Shown here one piece after another: positions 25,891 through 34,623 of a DNA stretch of 64,000 nt (position 1 is the stretch's first letter; each line of letters starts with the position of its first letter). Under the pieces are notes generated by a model, which worked only from the letters and a program-made list of their open reading frames with translations, did no database searches and was not told the DNA's origin. The position numbers and the translations under genes are program-made. This stretch comes from Pseudomonadota bacterium (GTDB lineage: Bacteria; Desulfobacterota; Desulfobulbia; Desulfobulbales; Desulfocapsaceae): positions 1 through 64,000 of the forward strand of contig JAHIUA010000016.1 of assembly GCA_018817385.1 (NCBI GenBank), in the 5' to 3' direction.

Positions 25891-27255
25891 ATGAAAGACG
25901 AAGACCCTCAAAGCTGTGCTGAAAAACGATTGTCCAGCTCTCTTGAAAAAACATTCAAACAGGCCATGGCCCCGTTTGAAGAATTTGTTCATGCCGAGGC
26001 CTCATCCGGATTGCTCCTCATGGCCTGTACCATTGCCGCCCTGGTCATAGCCAACACAGGATGGTACAGCACCTATGATGCTGTCCTCCACACCAAAATC
26101 AGCATCGGCGGAGGTTTTTTTGTTCTCTCCTATACTCTCCAGCACTGGATCAATGACGGCCTGATGGCCCTTTTCTTTTTTACCGTGGGGCTGGAAATCA
26201 AACGGGAAATCCTCGTCGGTGAGCTTGCCGACCGCAGGCAGGCCATTCTTCCCATAGCCGCTGCCCTGGGAGGTATGATCTTACCAGCCCTGATTTACGT
26301 CCTGCTTACTGGCAACAGCGATGCCATCGACGGCTGGGGAATTCCCATGGCCACCGATATCGCCTTTGCCATGGGGGTCCTGGCCCTGCTCGGAAAACGG
26401 GTACCCAGGCCGCTCATCGGCTTTCTATTGGCACTCGCCATCGTCGATGACCTGGGGGCAGTCCTCGTCATTGCCGCCTTTTATACGGAACAGATCAATT
26501 CCTTGGCACTCCTCTTCGCCGCCGGGGCTCTGCTCATGCTGATCCTCGCCAATATGGCCGGGATACGTCATCCTCTCCCCTATGTCATCTTTGGCCTCCT
26601 GCTCTGGCTGGGAATGCTCAAATCCGGGATTCATGCCACTCTGGCCGGCGTTATCACCGCCCTTACCGTACCGGCTAACTCCTCCTGTGAGGCCCTCCCC
26701 TTCAGCCACCAGATGAGACAGTTAAATAGCCAGTTCGAAGCACTCCATGAAGAGAAGAGACATATCATGGAGAATGGCAGACAGCAGAAGATCCTCCAAT
26801 CCATGGAAAATTTTGTCCACAAGATGGAAAGCCCTCTACAGCGCATGGAACACACCCTCCACATCTGGGTCTCTTTTCTGATTATCCCCATTTTTGCTCT
26901 GGCCAATGCAGGGATTGCCATCGACCTCTCCACCCTGGGTGTTACCCTGCTGCATCCGGTGACGCTTGGCGTTATCCTGGGACTTATGGGAGGCAAACTG
27001 ATTGGCATATCCCTTTTTTCCTGGCTGGTAATCAAGATGGGATGGAGCCGCCTGCCCCAGGGGGTGAGCATGGCCCAGATTGCAAGCGCTGGTCTGCTTG
27101 CCGGAATCGGTTTCACGATGTCCATTTTTATCGGAGGCCTGGCCTTTGACAATGCTCAGTACCTGCTCAACGCCAAGATTGGTATCCTTGTCGCATCACT
27201 GGGAGCCGGAATTATCGGCTATATTGCCTTATTCTTCAACACCCGAAAACCGTAA
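25891..27255 (+). CDS. nhaA: Na+/H+ antiporter NhaA
   Basis: 454 residues against about 390 in E. coli. Twelve transmembrane helices; the hallmark LALAIVDDLGAVLVIAAFY carries the two ion-binding aspartates, preceded by MATDIAFAMGVLALLGKRVP. A hydrophilic insertion of about 60 residues (around 265-325, charged, helical) separates the mid-protein and C-terminal helices and accounts for the extra length. It expels sodium in exchange for protons. It follows DUF3124 at 48 bp on the same strand, but need not be functionally linked to the lipid operon. Confidence 0.95.
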   Translation: MKDEDPQSCAEKRLSSSLEKTFKQAMAPFEEFVHAEASSGLLLMACTIAALVIANTGWYSTYDAVLHTKISIGGGFFVLSYTLQHWINDGLMALFFFTVGLEIKREILVGELADRRQAILPIAAALGGMILPALIYVLLTGNSDAIDGWGIPMATDIAFAMGVLALLGKRVPRPLIGFLLALAIVDDLGAVLVIAAFYTEQINSLALLFAAGALLMLILANMAGIRHPLPYVIFGLLLWLGMLKSGIHATLAGVITALTVPANSSCEALPFSHQMRQLNSQFEALHEEKRHIMENGRQQKILQSMENFVHKMESPLQRMEHTLHIWVSFLIIPIFALANAGIAIDLSTLGVTLLHPVTLGVILGLMGGKLIGISLFSWLVIKMGWSRLPQGVSMAQIASAGLLAGIGFTMSIFIGGLAFDNAQYLLNAKIGILVASLGAGIIGYIALFFNTRKP

Positions 27256-27272
27256 CTGAGACTTCTTTTCCC

Positions 27273-28163
27273 ATGTCACTTGCAGCAACACGCATCGACC
27301 TTCTCAAGGGTTGCCCCAGAAATATCAAAAGACGCCTCCCCCGCGACATCCTCCTCATTCTCTTTGTCACGTTTGGGGCTATTCTGACTATTATTCTGGT
27401 CCAGAGAATCAAGACTGAAAATGATATTTCCACGGCCCTGATCAATGATTCCTCTCATCTCGTTAAAAAACGTTTTCAATCCGTTACCTCACCTCTCAAC
27501 AACACCATGATGCTGCTTGCCAAGTGGGGTGAATTGAATCTGCTCAGACTTGATGACCCCGAGCTCCTTGGCCGCCAGTTCAAAGCTCTTATGGGCATTC
27601 ATTCTGATATCAGTGCCATCGCTCTGGCAGACACAGAATCAAATGAGGTGATCCTATCCCATCACAAGAAGCAGTGGTTCCTGTATGAAGAGCGTGAAAG
27701 GAGGACAATCTCCTCAATCTTGAATAACGGCAAGATTATCAACAGTGAGGAAAAGAGAGAGAACAGGGCCAACCAAGCGCCATCGCTCTGGGTTCAGGGA
27801 GCGATGGCCAGCACCACTCCAGCCGGAAGTCTCTTTTTAACAGCCCCCTCCCCCCTTAAAGGATCTGAAGAGACCGGTATCATCGCAAGTCTTCGCTGGT
27901 CGAGACGTGACAGCCCGGACAACAGCTTTATCTCTGTCTTTTCCTTTACCATAAAAGACCTTATGCTCTTCATGGAAGATTTGGAAATCACTGAGAATGG
28001 ACACCTCCTCCTGCTCCAGAAGAACGGGACACTTCTCAGCAGCATCAGAGACAGCAGTCTGCAGCCATCAGCAACGCTCCCGTTAGCAACACAAAAGAAC
28101 ATACCTTTTTTCAAAAAATACTCTCAGGAACCACCATGTCCAGACCGAAATATCAACACATAA
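27273..28163 (+). CDS. Membrane-anchored sensor domain without output domain
   Basis: 296 residues. One N-terminal transmembrane helix (ILLILFVTFGAILTIILVQ), then a periplasmic domain of about 230 residues with Cache-like features (long helix ISTALINDSSHLVKKRFQSV, strands such as ISAIALADTESNEVIL and GHLLLLQKNGTLLSS). Proteins of this plan normally continue into a second helix, HAMP and a GGDEF, kinase or chemoreceptor module; here the frame ends after IPFFKKYSQE and the last 9 codons overlap the start of the next gene. It seems to be an orphan or truncated sensor. Family weakly recognised. Confidence 0.6.
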   Translation: MSLAATRIDLLKGCPRNIKRRLPRDILLILFVTFGAILTIILVQRIKTENDISTALINDSSHLVKKRFQSVTSPLNNTMMLLAKWGELNLLRLDDPELLGRQFKALMGIHSDISAIALADTESNEVILSHHKKQWFLYEERERRTISSILNNGKIINSEEKRENRANQAPSLWVQGAMASTTPAGSLFLTAPSPLKGSEETGIIASLRWSRRDSPDNSFISVFSFTIKDLMLFMEDLEITENGHLLLLQKNGTLLSSIRDSSLQPSATLPLATQKNIPFFKKYSQEPPCPDRNINT

Positions 28164-28945
28164 CCTCCCGCTGCTTTGTCAATGCCCCCTGGTATGACCT
28201 TAAAGAACGCTATCTCGATCTCTTTCTTGCTCATCGTATTCGGCCGGAAATTGGCCTGGAAGGTCTCTGTCTCTACCGGGAATCCAGGGAAGAATTTTCA
28301 AAGATAGCCAGGATTCTCCAGGAGAACAGTCTCGACTGCACCCTGCATGCACCTTTTTTTGACCTTGCCCCCGGTGCCCTTGATCCTGAGATCCTTGAGG
28401 CCAGCCGCAACAAACTGCACAAGGCCTTCAGCCTGATCGAAATATTTCACCCCAGATCAGTGGTCTGTCATTTAAACTATGAACAAAACAAACAAGGCTA
28501 CAAAGAAAAAGAGTGGCGGACGGCAGCTCTAACAACATGGCAGGAACTGACAGAGATTGCGGCTGCCTCAGGGACCCTTCTCATGCTGGAAAACACCTAC
28601 GAGAAAAGCCCCGATGCCCACGAGGCCATCCTCTCCACACTCAATTCTCCCCATGCCCGCTTCTGCCTCGACGTCGGCCACCTCATGACCTTTGCCAAAA
28701 CTGACTGGCAGAAATGGCTGCCCAGGCTCTCCCCCTGGTTGGGCCAGCTCCATCTCCACGACAACAACGGTGAAAGAGATGAGCATCTCGGTTTAGGGTT
28801 AGGTTCCTTTGATTTCAAGGGCTTGTTCAACTTTCTGGCCACACAAAAGCTCCATCCTCTGGTAACCCTGGAACCCCACAGTGAAGAGGACCTGTGGCAG
28901 GCCCTGGAATATCTGGATCGGACAGCCCTGCTGGATCTCCTTTAA
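28136..28945 (+). CDS. TIM-barrel protein of the sugar phosphate isomerase/epimerase family
   Basis: 269 residues, AP-endonuclease-2-like TIM barrel. Metal-ligand segments are visible: LHAPFFDLAPGA, VVCHLNYEQN, LMLENTYE, ARFCLDVGHLM, LGQLHLHDNNGERDEHLGLG and LVTLEPHSEED. The E-D-H-H arrangement fits a divalent-metal isomerase or epimerase. The substrate is unknown. It overlaps the sensor-domain gene by 28 bp, implying coupled translation. Confidence 0.85.
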   Translation: MSRPKYQHITSRCFVNAPWYDLKERYLDLFLAHRIRPEIGLEGLCLYRESREEFSKIARILQENSLDCTLHAPFFDLAPGALDPEILEASRNKLHKAFSLIEIFHPRSVVCHLNYEQNKQGYKEKEWRTAALTTWQELTEIAAASGTLLMLENTYEKSPDAHEAILSTLNSPHARFCLDVGHLMTFAKTDWQKWLPRLSPWLGQLHLHDNNGERDEHLGLGLGSFDFKGLFNFLATQKLHPLVTLEPHSEEDLWQALEYLDRTALLDLL

Positions 28946-29034
28946 AAATTTGTAACTATACGGCATTAGCTGAATAATCACAAAAAGTTCAATTTGAGGG
29001 GAGAGCAGTTCGCAAAGACCCTTCCTTTCCCTCG

Positions 29035-29208
29035 TCAAGAGGTGAGGATGACAACAAAGTCATCGCCTGCGGCGCCGATACAGAAGAGATAGCTGTCCCC
29101 GGCAACAACGATGGACATTGGAGTACCAGTTGTGCTATCGAAGGTGAGTTGTTTGTCTTGAGAAGATATCATTACGCTGCCAGTGCTGGGATGAGGGCAT
29201 GTCATCAT
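29035..29208 (-). CDS. Possible small hypothetical protein
   Basis: 57-residue frame from an ATG at 29208 preceded by AGGAGG at a good seven-base spacing. The peptide is rich in Ser/Thr/Gly with MTCPHPSTGS at the start and beta-like GDSYLFCIGAAGDDFVVILT at the end. No family recognised. The ribosome site is the only positive sign. Confidence 0.3.
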   Translation of the reverse strand: MMTCPHPSTGSVMISSQDKQLTFDSTTGTPMSIVVAGDSYLFCIGAAGDDFVVILTS

Positions 29209-29416
29209 GCCTTGGCCTCCTGGCGTGTACACCTCCACGGAATGACAGAGGACTCATCCCCCCTCTATCCCTTGCCCCCTCTTAATAAATCCTGGCACGA
29301 GGAGATAACTTCTCGGCACCTCGCACGAAAAACGCTTTTCCCTCCCTCTCGCTACCCCGCCTCTTTTTGTTGATCCAAAATTTCCCAATTCCACCTGCGC
29401 ACCAACAATCATTATG

Positions 29417-29468
29417 ACATTTACGTCATGTCTCCAGACGCTATTGTGGAGATGTTTACATTTATGTC
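29417..29468. repeat. Direct repeats ACATTTAYGTC upstream of the operon
   Basis: ACATTTACGTC at 29417-29427 and ACATTTATGTC at 29458-29468, 41 bp apart and one base different. The first sits inside the palindrome ATGACATTTACGTCAT; the second contains ACAT-TT-ATGT. The spacing of about four helical turns would suit a regulator such as the NikR-like protein or an NtrC-type activator. Confidence 0.4.
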
Positions 29469-29601
29469 GATCAGCACACATTCCACAGACAAGGCCATAG
29501 TCCTGCCCCAGGTTTGAAAAAGCTCAAAAACAATGGCTACCCTATCGATATTAAAACCATTTTTTTTATTCGTGGTAACGCAGGCAATCCAATCTCACCA
29601 T

Positions 29602-29617
29602 TGGCACATTATTTGAT
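29602..29617 (+). promoter_or_regulatory. Sigma-54-like promoter of the guanidine/urea operon
   Basis: TGGCAC-N5-TTGAT, with GG and GA exactly 12 bp apart as for -24/-12 promoters. The -24 half is perfect; the -12 half has GA where GC is expected. It lies about 60 bp before the ATG of the binding protein and overlaps the inverted repeat CCAAT-N6-ATTGG (29589-29604). Nitrogen-scavenging operons commonly use sigma-54, which raises the plausibility. Confidence 0.45.
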
Positions 29618-29674
29618 AGGACCAGTATTACCAATTGACCCATTCGTAATAATTTAACCGGCGAGGTGCAAGAA

Positions 29675-30652
29675 ATGAAGTTGAGAAGCAAGTGGTTGAT
29701 GAGTGCAATATGTCTCTTTGTAATGGCCTGCAACGTTCAGGCTGAGCCCCTGAAAATTGCCTACAGTGACTGGCCTGGCTGGGTGGCCTGGGACATTGCC
29801 AAACAAAAAGGTTTCTTTGCAAAAAACGGAGTTGAGGTGGACCTTGAATGGTTTGAGTACATGGCCTCCATGGACGCATTTGCTGCCGGTAAAGTTGATG
29901 CGGTCACCGTGACCAATGGTGATGCCCTTGTCCTGAATGCCACCGGTGCCAGAAACATCATGGTGATGATCAATGATGTCAGTAACGGCAACGACAAGAT
30001 TGTTGGTGGCCCTGGGATCAGCTCCATCAAGGACCTCAAAGGCAAAAAGATTGGAGTAGAGCTTGGGGTTGTCAGTCATCTTCTTCTCATAAATGCCCTC
30101 AAGGACTATGGCATGACTGACAAGGATGTGAGTCTGATAAACGTACCTACCCACCAGACAGCACAAATCCTGGCCTCGGGCGATGTAGATGCCATTGTCG
30201 CCTGGCAGCCGAATTCGGGTCAGGCCTTAAAATCTGTCCATGGTTCCTCTGCGATTTATACCAGTGCCGATGCCCCTGGTCTGATCTACGATGTATTAGC
30301 CGTCTCTATTGGCTCTATGATGGAGCGCCGTGCTGAGTGGGAGAAGGTTGTTGCGGCCTGGTATGATGTTGTCGCCTACATGAAAGATCCCGCCAACCGA
30401 AAGGATATGCTGGAAATCCTTTCGGCCCGTGTCTCACTGACACCCGAAGAGTATGAACCTTTTCTGGAAGGAACAAAGATCCTGTCACTCCCAGAGGCCC
30501 TGAAAATCTTTAAACCTGCCGACGGCTTCGGCAGCCTCTATGGTTCAAGTGATGTGGTCAATGCGTTTCAGGTCGAAAACAAAGTGTATGATACCCCCGT
30601 AGACGTCAAGAAGAGTATCGACAGCTCTCTTACCGAGAAGTTGAAAAATTAA
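29675..30652 (+). CDS. ABC transporter substrate-binding protein (urea carboxylase-linked, NMT1/TauA type)
   Basis: 325 residues from the ATG at 29675, eight bases after a GAGG site. Signal peptide ending VQA, with a cysteine (MACNVQA) nearby but no proper lipobox. The fold is that of the NMT1/TauA/SsuA binding proteins: LKIAYSDWPGWVAWDIAKQK, GKVDAVTVTNGDALVLNATG, IKDLKGKKIGVELGVVSHLLL and GDVDAIVAWQPNSGQALK. This subtype is known from urea carboxylase/guanidine gene clusters. It presumably binds guanidine or a related cationic compound in the periplasm. Confidence 0.9.
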   Translation: MKLRSKWLMSAICLFVMACNVQAEPLKIAYSDWPGWVAWDIAKQKGFFAKNGVEVDLEWFEYMASMDAFAAGKVDAVTVTNGDALVLNATGARNIMVMINDVSNGNDKIVGGPGISSIKDLKGKKIGVELGVVSHLLLINALKDYGMTDKDVSLINVPTHQTAQILASGDVDAIVAWQPNSGQALKSVHGSSAIYTSADAPGLIYDVLAVSIGSMMERRAEWEKVVAAWYDVVAYMKDPANRKDMLEILSARVSLTPEEYEPFLEGTKILSLPEALKIFKPADGFGSLYGSSDVVNAFQVENKVYDTPVDVKKSIDSSLTEKLKN

Positions 30653-30664
30653 GGGAGAACATTC

Positions 30665-31726
30665 ATGTCCTGGCTTTCTATTCAAAAAGAGCTCCCGGCC
30701 AGAAGGAAGGCAGCATTGATTCTGCTCTCCTTTCTACTCCCTCTTGCTCTCTGGTCAACCATCAGCTATGTGCCTTTTATCTGGCATCCAATGATGGAAA
30801 TACAAAATGCAGGTGGAAGCCTGTACCTAGAGCAGGGACAAAGGGTCACCAGGAATGTCTTTGAGCAGGAAAACAGGAGATTGATGGAAGGTGGCGAGGA
30901 GGTACTTACAGGTGTTCGAGCAAATCCAGTGTACCTGCCGCCACCCCACAACGTACTTACTGCTGTTTATACAGCATTTAAAACGAAACCTCGCCGTCCC
31001 GATGACCCGTGGCTGCATGAGAGTCTGGCCCATAGTATTCAGGTTGTATTCTATGGCTTTCTCCTGTCTTCACTCATCGGGGTGCCGCTGGGCATACTCT
31101 GTGGCGTCTTTAGTTTTTTCTCAAAACTCTACGAACCGTTTTTTGAGTTCTTCAGGTATATGCCGGCTCCCGTCTTCGGTGCCCTTGCTGTTGCCGTTTT
31201 AGGAATTAACGATGGCCCTAAAGTTGCCATTATCTTTATCGGCACCTTTTTCCAACAGGTACTGGTAATTGCCAATACCACCAGACAATTACCGCCCTCA
31301 CTGCTTGAGGCAGCCCAGACCCTGGGAGCAAAGGGAGGAACCCTGCTCAAGAAAGTTGTCCTCCCGGCAATTGCCCCTACTGTGTTTCTTGATATGCGCA
31401 TCCTTCTCGGCTGGGCCTGGACATACCTTATTGTGGCGGAGGTTGTTGGCACAAGCACCGGAATAACCTGGTTTATCAACCAGCAGGCAAAATACCGGAT
31501 TTATGAAAATGTCTACGCTGCCATTCTCATGATAGGAATTATCGGTCTGGTCACCGATATGGTGCTGGCCTGGATAGGACGAAATCTCTTTGTCTGGGAT
31601 GGGGGAAAACGAAGCGGATTATTCCTGTTTCTTTCGGAATTGTTCTGTGGACCAATGGACAAGACATTTACGTTCACCAAAAAAAGAGCCTTGAAACATG
31701 CAGACTATACAACTCCCGAGCTATAA
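30665..31726 (+). CDS. ABC transporter permease of the guanidine/urea operon
   Basis: 353 residues. First helix near 17-37, then an unusually long periplasmic loop of about 70 residues (to around 100) before the core of five helices. The coupling loop [24 protein letters not shown] fits the TauC/SsuC group. The long loop is, as far as I recall, shared by permeases of this carboxylase-linked subgroup. The ATPase start lies 29 bp inside its 3' end. Confidence 0.9.
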   Translation: MSWLSIQKELPARRKAALILLSFLLPLALWSTISYVPFIWHPMMEIQNAGGSLYLEQGQRVTRNVFEQENRRLMEGGEEVLTGVRANPVYLPPPHNVLTAVYTAFKTKPRRPDDPWLHESLAHSIQVVFYGFLLSSLIGVPLGILCGVFSFFSKLYEPFFEFFRYMPAPVFGALAVAVLGINDGPKVAIIFIGTFFQQVLVIANTTRQLPPSLLEAAQTLGAKGGTLLKKVVLPAIAPTVFLDMRILLGWAWTYLIVAEVVGTSTGITWFINQQAKYRIYENVYAAILMIGIIGLVTDMVLAWIGRNLFVWDGGKRSGLFLFLSELFCGPMDKTFTFTKKRALKHADYTTPEL

Positions 31727-32591
31727 AGAACAAAGCCCCACAGTCGCTGACCGCTTCAATCGTCTGAAGCAACGGCAAGTGATCCTAGAGGCGGAGAATA
31801 TCAGCAAAATATTCCCAACCGAACAAGGAGATATCACAGCTCTTGCAGATATCTCCTTTAAGGCATACAGGCGGGAATTTCTCTCTGTAATCGGTCCCTC
31901 CGGTTGTGGGAAATCAACGCTGATCAGAATCCTTTCGGGCTTGGAGAGCGCTTCTGAAGGACAGGTATTGCTTGACGGCAAGCCAGTTGACCAACCTGGT
32001 CCTGAACGGGGCATGGTCTTTCAGGGCTACACCCTCTTTCCCTGGCTGACTGTCAAAAAAAACGTCATGTTTGGGCTTGAGGTTGCGGGGAAGAGCCAGA
32101 CACAGGCCCGAGCTGAGGCATTGCAGTGGATAGAAATGGTGGGACTTGAGGAGTTTGTTGATCATTATCCCGCCCAGTTATCGGGGGGCATGAAACAACG
32201 GGTAGCCATTGCCCGCGCCCTGGCAAACCAGCCGCGGGTACTATTGATGGACGAACCCTTTGGCGCCCTTGATGCCCAGACCAGAGCCCGGATGCAGTCG
32301 TACCTGATGCAGATTTGGCGGAATGTGGATATCACCATTATTTTCATCACCCATGATCTTGATGAAGCCGTCTATCTGTCAGATCGCGTTCTTGTTTTGA
32401 ACGCCAACCCCGGCACAGTTCAAGAGATGATAGAGGTGCCGGTGGCACAACCTCGCTCTCCCAAACAGCACCTCAATCCTGAGTTTCTGGCGACCAAAGA
32501 GCATATCGAAAGTCTCATCCACCCGAACAGGGATGAAGAAGACGTATTACCAATCATTCGTCTTACCAATATCAAAGATGACATCCTTTGA
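31698..32591 (+). CDS. ABC transporter ATPase of the guanidine/urea operon
   Basis: 297 residues, TauB/SsuB type. Walker [15 protein letters not shown]-loop [11 protein letters not shown], signature [15 protein letters not shown], Walker [14 protein letters not shown]-loop [19 protein letters not shown]-terminal extension of about 35 residues follows the core. It overlaps the permease gene by 29 bp, so the two subunits are co-translated. Confidence 0.93.
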   Translation: MQTIQLPSYKEQSPTVADRFNRLKQRQVILEAENISKIFPTEQGDITALADISFKAYRREFLSVIGPSGCGKSTLIRILSGLESASEGQVLLDGKPVDQPGPERGMVFQGYTLFPWLTVKKNVMFGLEVAGKSQTQARAEALQWIEMVGLEEFVDHYPAQLSGGMKQRVAIARALANQPRVLLMDEPFGALDAQTRARMQSYLMQIWRNVDITIIFITHDLDEAVYLSDRVLVLNANPGTVQEMIEVPVAQPRSPKQHLNPEFLATKEHIESLIHPNRDEEDVLPIIRLTNIKDDIL

Positions 32592-32639
32592 TGCCCTTAT
32601 GAGCATGCTGGTGAAGAAGGCAAACAGACAGGTCTAATC

Positions 32640-33110
32640 ATGGAACAGAAGCCAAAAACAGACAAGGTGCACAGAATAAGTGTCTCACTCCCTGAGAAAC
32701 TGACAAGAGAGTTAGACCAGATGGTAACAGAGGGTGGATATCTCAATCGCAGCCAGGCAATAGCCCATATGATACGCAACACCCTCCTCGAACACTACCA
32801 ACGACAAGGAACCCAGGTCATGGCCGGGGCCATGACTCTGGTCTATGACGAAGCTCGGCCCAACCTGAGGGCGAATCTTGTTCGAATTCAACGAAAATAT
32901 ATCGATTCAGTGATTTCTTCTCTCAATGTTTTGCTGGAAAACGACTTTTCCCTGGAGGTGCTCCAGGTCCAGGGGCCAGTGAACAGATTAAACAAAATAG
33001 TAAAAGAGATCAGGGCCTGCAAAGGTGTTGAAAGCTGCAAGTTAGCACTTACCTCCACCGTAATACCACCAATACACAGGAAAGAAGGAGTGACTGATGG
33101 AGACGTTTGA
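32640..33110 (+). CDS. NikR-like ribbon-helix-helix regulator lacking the nickel site
   Basis: 156 residues. The N-terminal ribbon-helix-helix is clear (VHRISVSLPEKLTRELDQMV, then GYLNRSQAIAHMIRN), followed by a NikR/ACT-type domain (GAMTLVYDEA). In alignment by eye with E. coli NikR the four Ni ligands (His76, His87, His89, Cys95) are replaced by Arg85, Asn96, Leu98 and Ser104, so classical nickel sensing is lost. It sits inside the operon, its stop overlapping the first DUF1989 gene by 14 bp, and so probably controls the operon in response to another ligand. The ribosome site is weak. Confidence 0.82.
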   Translation: MEQKPKTDKVHRISVSLPEKLTRELDQMVTEGGYLNRSQAIAHMIRNTLLEHYQRQGTQVMAGAMTLVYDEARPNLRANLVRIQRKYIDSVISSLNVLLENDFSLEVLQVQGPVNRLNKIVKEIRACKGVESCKLALTSTVIPPIHRKEGVTDGDV

Positions 33111-33822
33111 ATCCGGAAAGATATTATTTGAAAAAGTGATTGCAGGGGGATGGAACTGGTCCCATATCATCAAACGGGGCACAGCCGTACGTTTGACGGA
33201 CCTGGAGGGCGGGGCCAATGTTTCTGCCCTTTTCTACAACGGTACCAACTTCAGCGAACGGTACAACATGGGAGACACCTTGAAAATTCAGCACATCTCC
33301 TATCTGGCCAAAGGGTGCTGTATCTATTCGGATATGGGTCGCATTCTCATGTCAATAACGGATGAATCCTGCGGTTGGCACGATGTCATATGCGGAGTTT
33401 CCGATGCCGGCCTGATAGAGAGACGGTTTGGCAAGAAATCGTATCAACAATTCAAGAATTCCTTTTATCGCAACGGCTACGATTCCCTCCTTGTTGAACT
33501 TGGCAAGCACGGCCTGGGACGAAGAGATTTTACCGAAACCGTGAATTTTTTCAGCAAAGTTGCTGTGGATGAAGACGGCAATCTCTCCTTTGCCGAAAAC
33601 GCTTCCAGGCCCGGCGATTATGTGGAGCTGCGAGCAGAAATGGATACACTGCTGGTTCTCGACAGCGGCATGCACCCCCTTCATCCCAGCAAGTCATATC
33701 TGGAAAAACCGGTGCAGATTACCATCTCAACCTGTGCTCCTGCTCTTCCTGATGATCTCTGCCGTTCCTTCTGCCCGGAAAACGAACGCGGTTTTATAAA
33801 CACCGAACAGTATCATCTATAA
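33097..33822 (+). CDS. DUF1989 protein 1 (carboxyguanidine deiminase subunit candidate)
   Basis: 241 residues. DUF1989 (urea carboxylase-associated) features: GWNWSHIIKRGTAVRLTDLEGGANVSALFYN, the Cys/His motif DESCGWHDVICG near 90-101, VNFFSKVAVDEDG and YVELRAEMDTLLVLDSGMHPLHP. Paired DUF1989 proteins form the heterodimeric carboxyguanidine deiminase (CgdAB), which converts carboxyguanidine to allophanate and ammonia. AAGGAG lies eight bases before the ATG. Confidence 0.9.
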   Translation: METFESGKILFEKVIAGGWNWSHIIKRGTAVRLTDLEGGANVSALFYNGTNFSERYNMGDTLKIQHISYLAKGCCIYSDMGRILMSITDESCGWHDVICGVSDAGLIERRFGKKSYQQFKNSFYRNGYDSLLVELGKHGLGRRDFTETVNFFSKVAVDEDGNLSFAENASRPGDYVELRAEMDTLLVLDSGMHPLHPSKSYLEKPVQITISTCAPALPDDLCRSFCPENERGFINTEQYHL

Positions 33823-33852
33823 CAAATCGACGAACGATACTCTGGAGCCGAC

Positions 33853-34623
33853 ATGAATCAATGGCATCGAATGACATGGGAAGAGATCGGGCACCTGCCA
33901 GCCGCTGGTATGGATGCCGCTTTGTTGCCCGTTGGTGCAACCGAACAGCATGGCCCCCACCTGGGATGTGGTATGGATTCTGAGATTGCAGCACAACTCA
34001 GTCAAAAAGTATCTGAAAAGACCGAGGTAGTCTTATTGCCAACCTTGCCCTACGGCTGCTCAATTGGCCACTCACATTCCTGGCCAGGCACCATTGCCCT
34101 GCAGCCTAAAACTCTGATTGACGTGGTGAAAGAGATTGGTGACTGGGTGCATGCCTCGGGGTTCAAACGATTTTTTATCGTTAATGGCCATGTTTCTAAC
34201 TTTGCCCCCTTACGCTGCGCTTTAGAGATGCTCAGGGCAGAGCACGATGACTTTATGGTGGCACTTATTAATTCAGGCACACTCAGTGAGCGCGTTCGAG
34301 AGAGGCACTCGCAAGATGCCAGCGATTGGCATGCCAATGAGGCTGAGACTTCATTAATAATGGCCCTGGCCCCGGAACTTGTGAGGCAAGAGCGCTTAAA
34401 AGACAGTGATGATCCCGACAGAACAGCAGGCTGTGTTTTTTCGCACCCTGTGAACCGCACGAGCACAAATGGCGTTACCGGCAAACCGAGTTTGGCAACC
34501 ACTGACAAAGGCCAAGAACTGTTCACCTGGATGGTTGAAGATTTAAGCACCCTTGTGAAAAAGGGCATGAAAGAAAACCCGCCGTTAGCACAAGGTTATT
34601 TCAAAAAAACGGTACCTGTTTAG
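33853..34623 (+). CDS. Creatininase-family amidohydrolase
   Basis: 256 residues. Metal-binding residues of the creatininase family are visible: ATEQHGPHLGCGMDSEIA (Glu31, His33, Asp42), SHSWPGTI and DWHANEAET, where the last glutamate should bind the second metal. The usual NGHGGN loop is NGHVSNFA here. The family includes creatinine hydrolase and other amidases of cyclic or N-substituted substrates. Its place between two DUF1989 genes hints at release of guanidine or urea from a larger compound. Its last three codons and stop lie inside the terminal repeat of a 108-bp element, so the C-terminus was set by that insertion. Confidence 0.85.
   Translation: MNQWHRMTWEEIGHLPAAGMDAALLPVGATEQHGPHLGCGMDSEIAAQLSQKVSEKTEVVLLPTLPYGCSIGHSHSWPGTIALQPKTLIDVVKEIGDWVHASGFKRFFIVNGHVSNFAPLRCALEMLRAEHDDFMVALINSGTLSERVRERHSQDASDWHANEAETSLIMALAPELVRQERLKDSDDPDRTAGCVFSHPVNRTSTNGVTGKPSLATTDKGQELFTWMVEDLSTLVKKGMKENPPLAQGYFKKTVPV

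Larger units (their letters stand above)
28946..29674. other. Upstream region of the guanidine/urea operon
   Basis: About 730 bp. A small possible ORF lies on the minus strand (29035-29208). The last 260 bp before the operon contain two ACATTTAYGTC direct repeats, a CCAAT/ATTGG inverted repeat and a sigma-54-like promoter. I looked for the guanidine-I (ykkC) conserved segments and for the paired ACGR loops of guanidine-II and did not see them. Confidence 0.5.

Noticed and set aside
28946-29674. Guanidine riboswitch (ykkC, mini-ykkC or type III) upstream of the operon
   Set aside because: None of the conserved segments or ACGR-type loops could be found by eye. A covariance-model scan would settle it; a hit would strongly support the guanidine reading.
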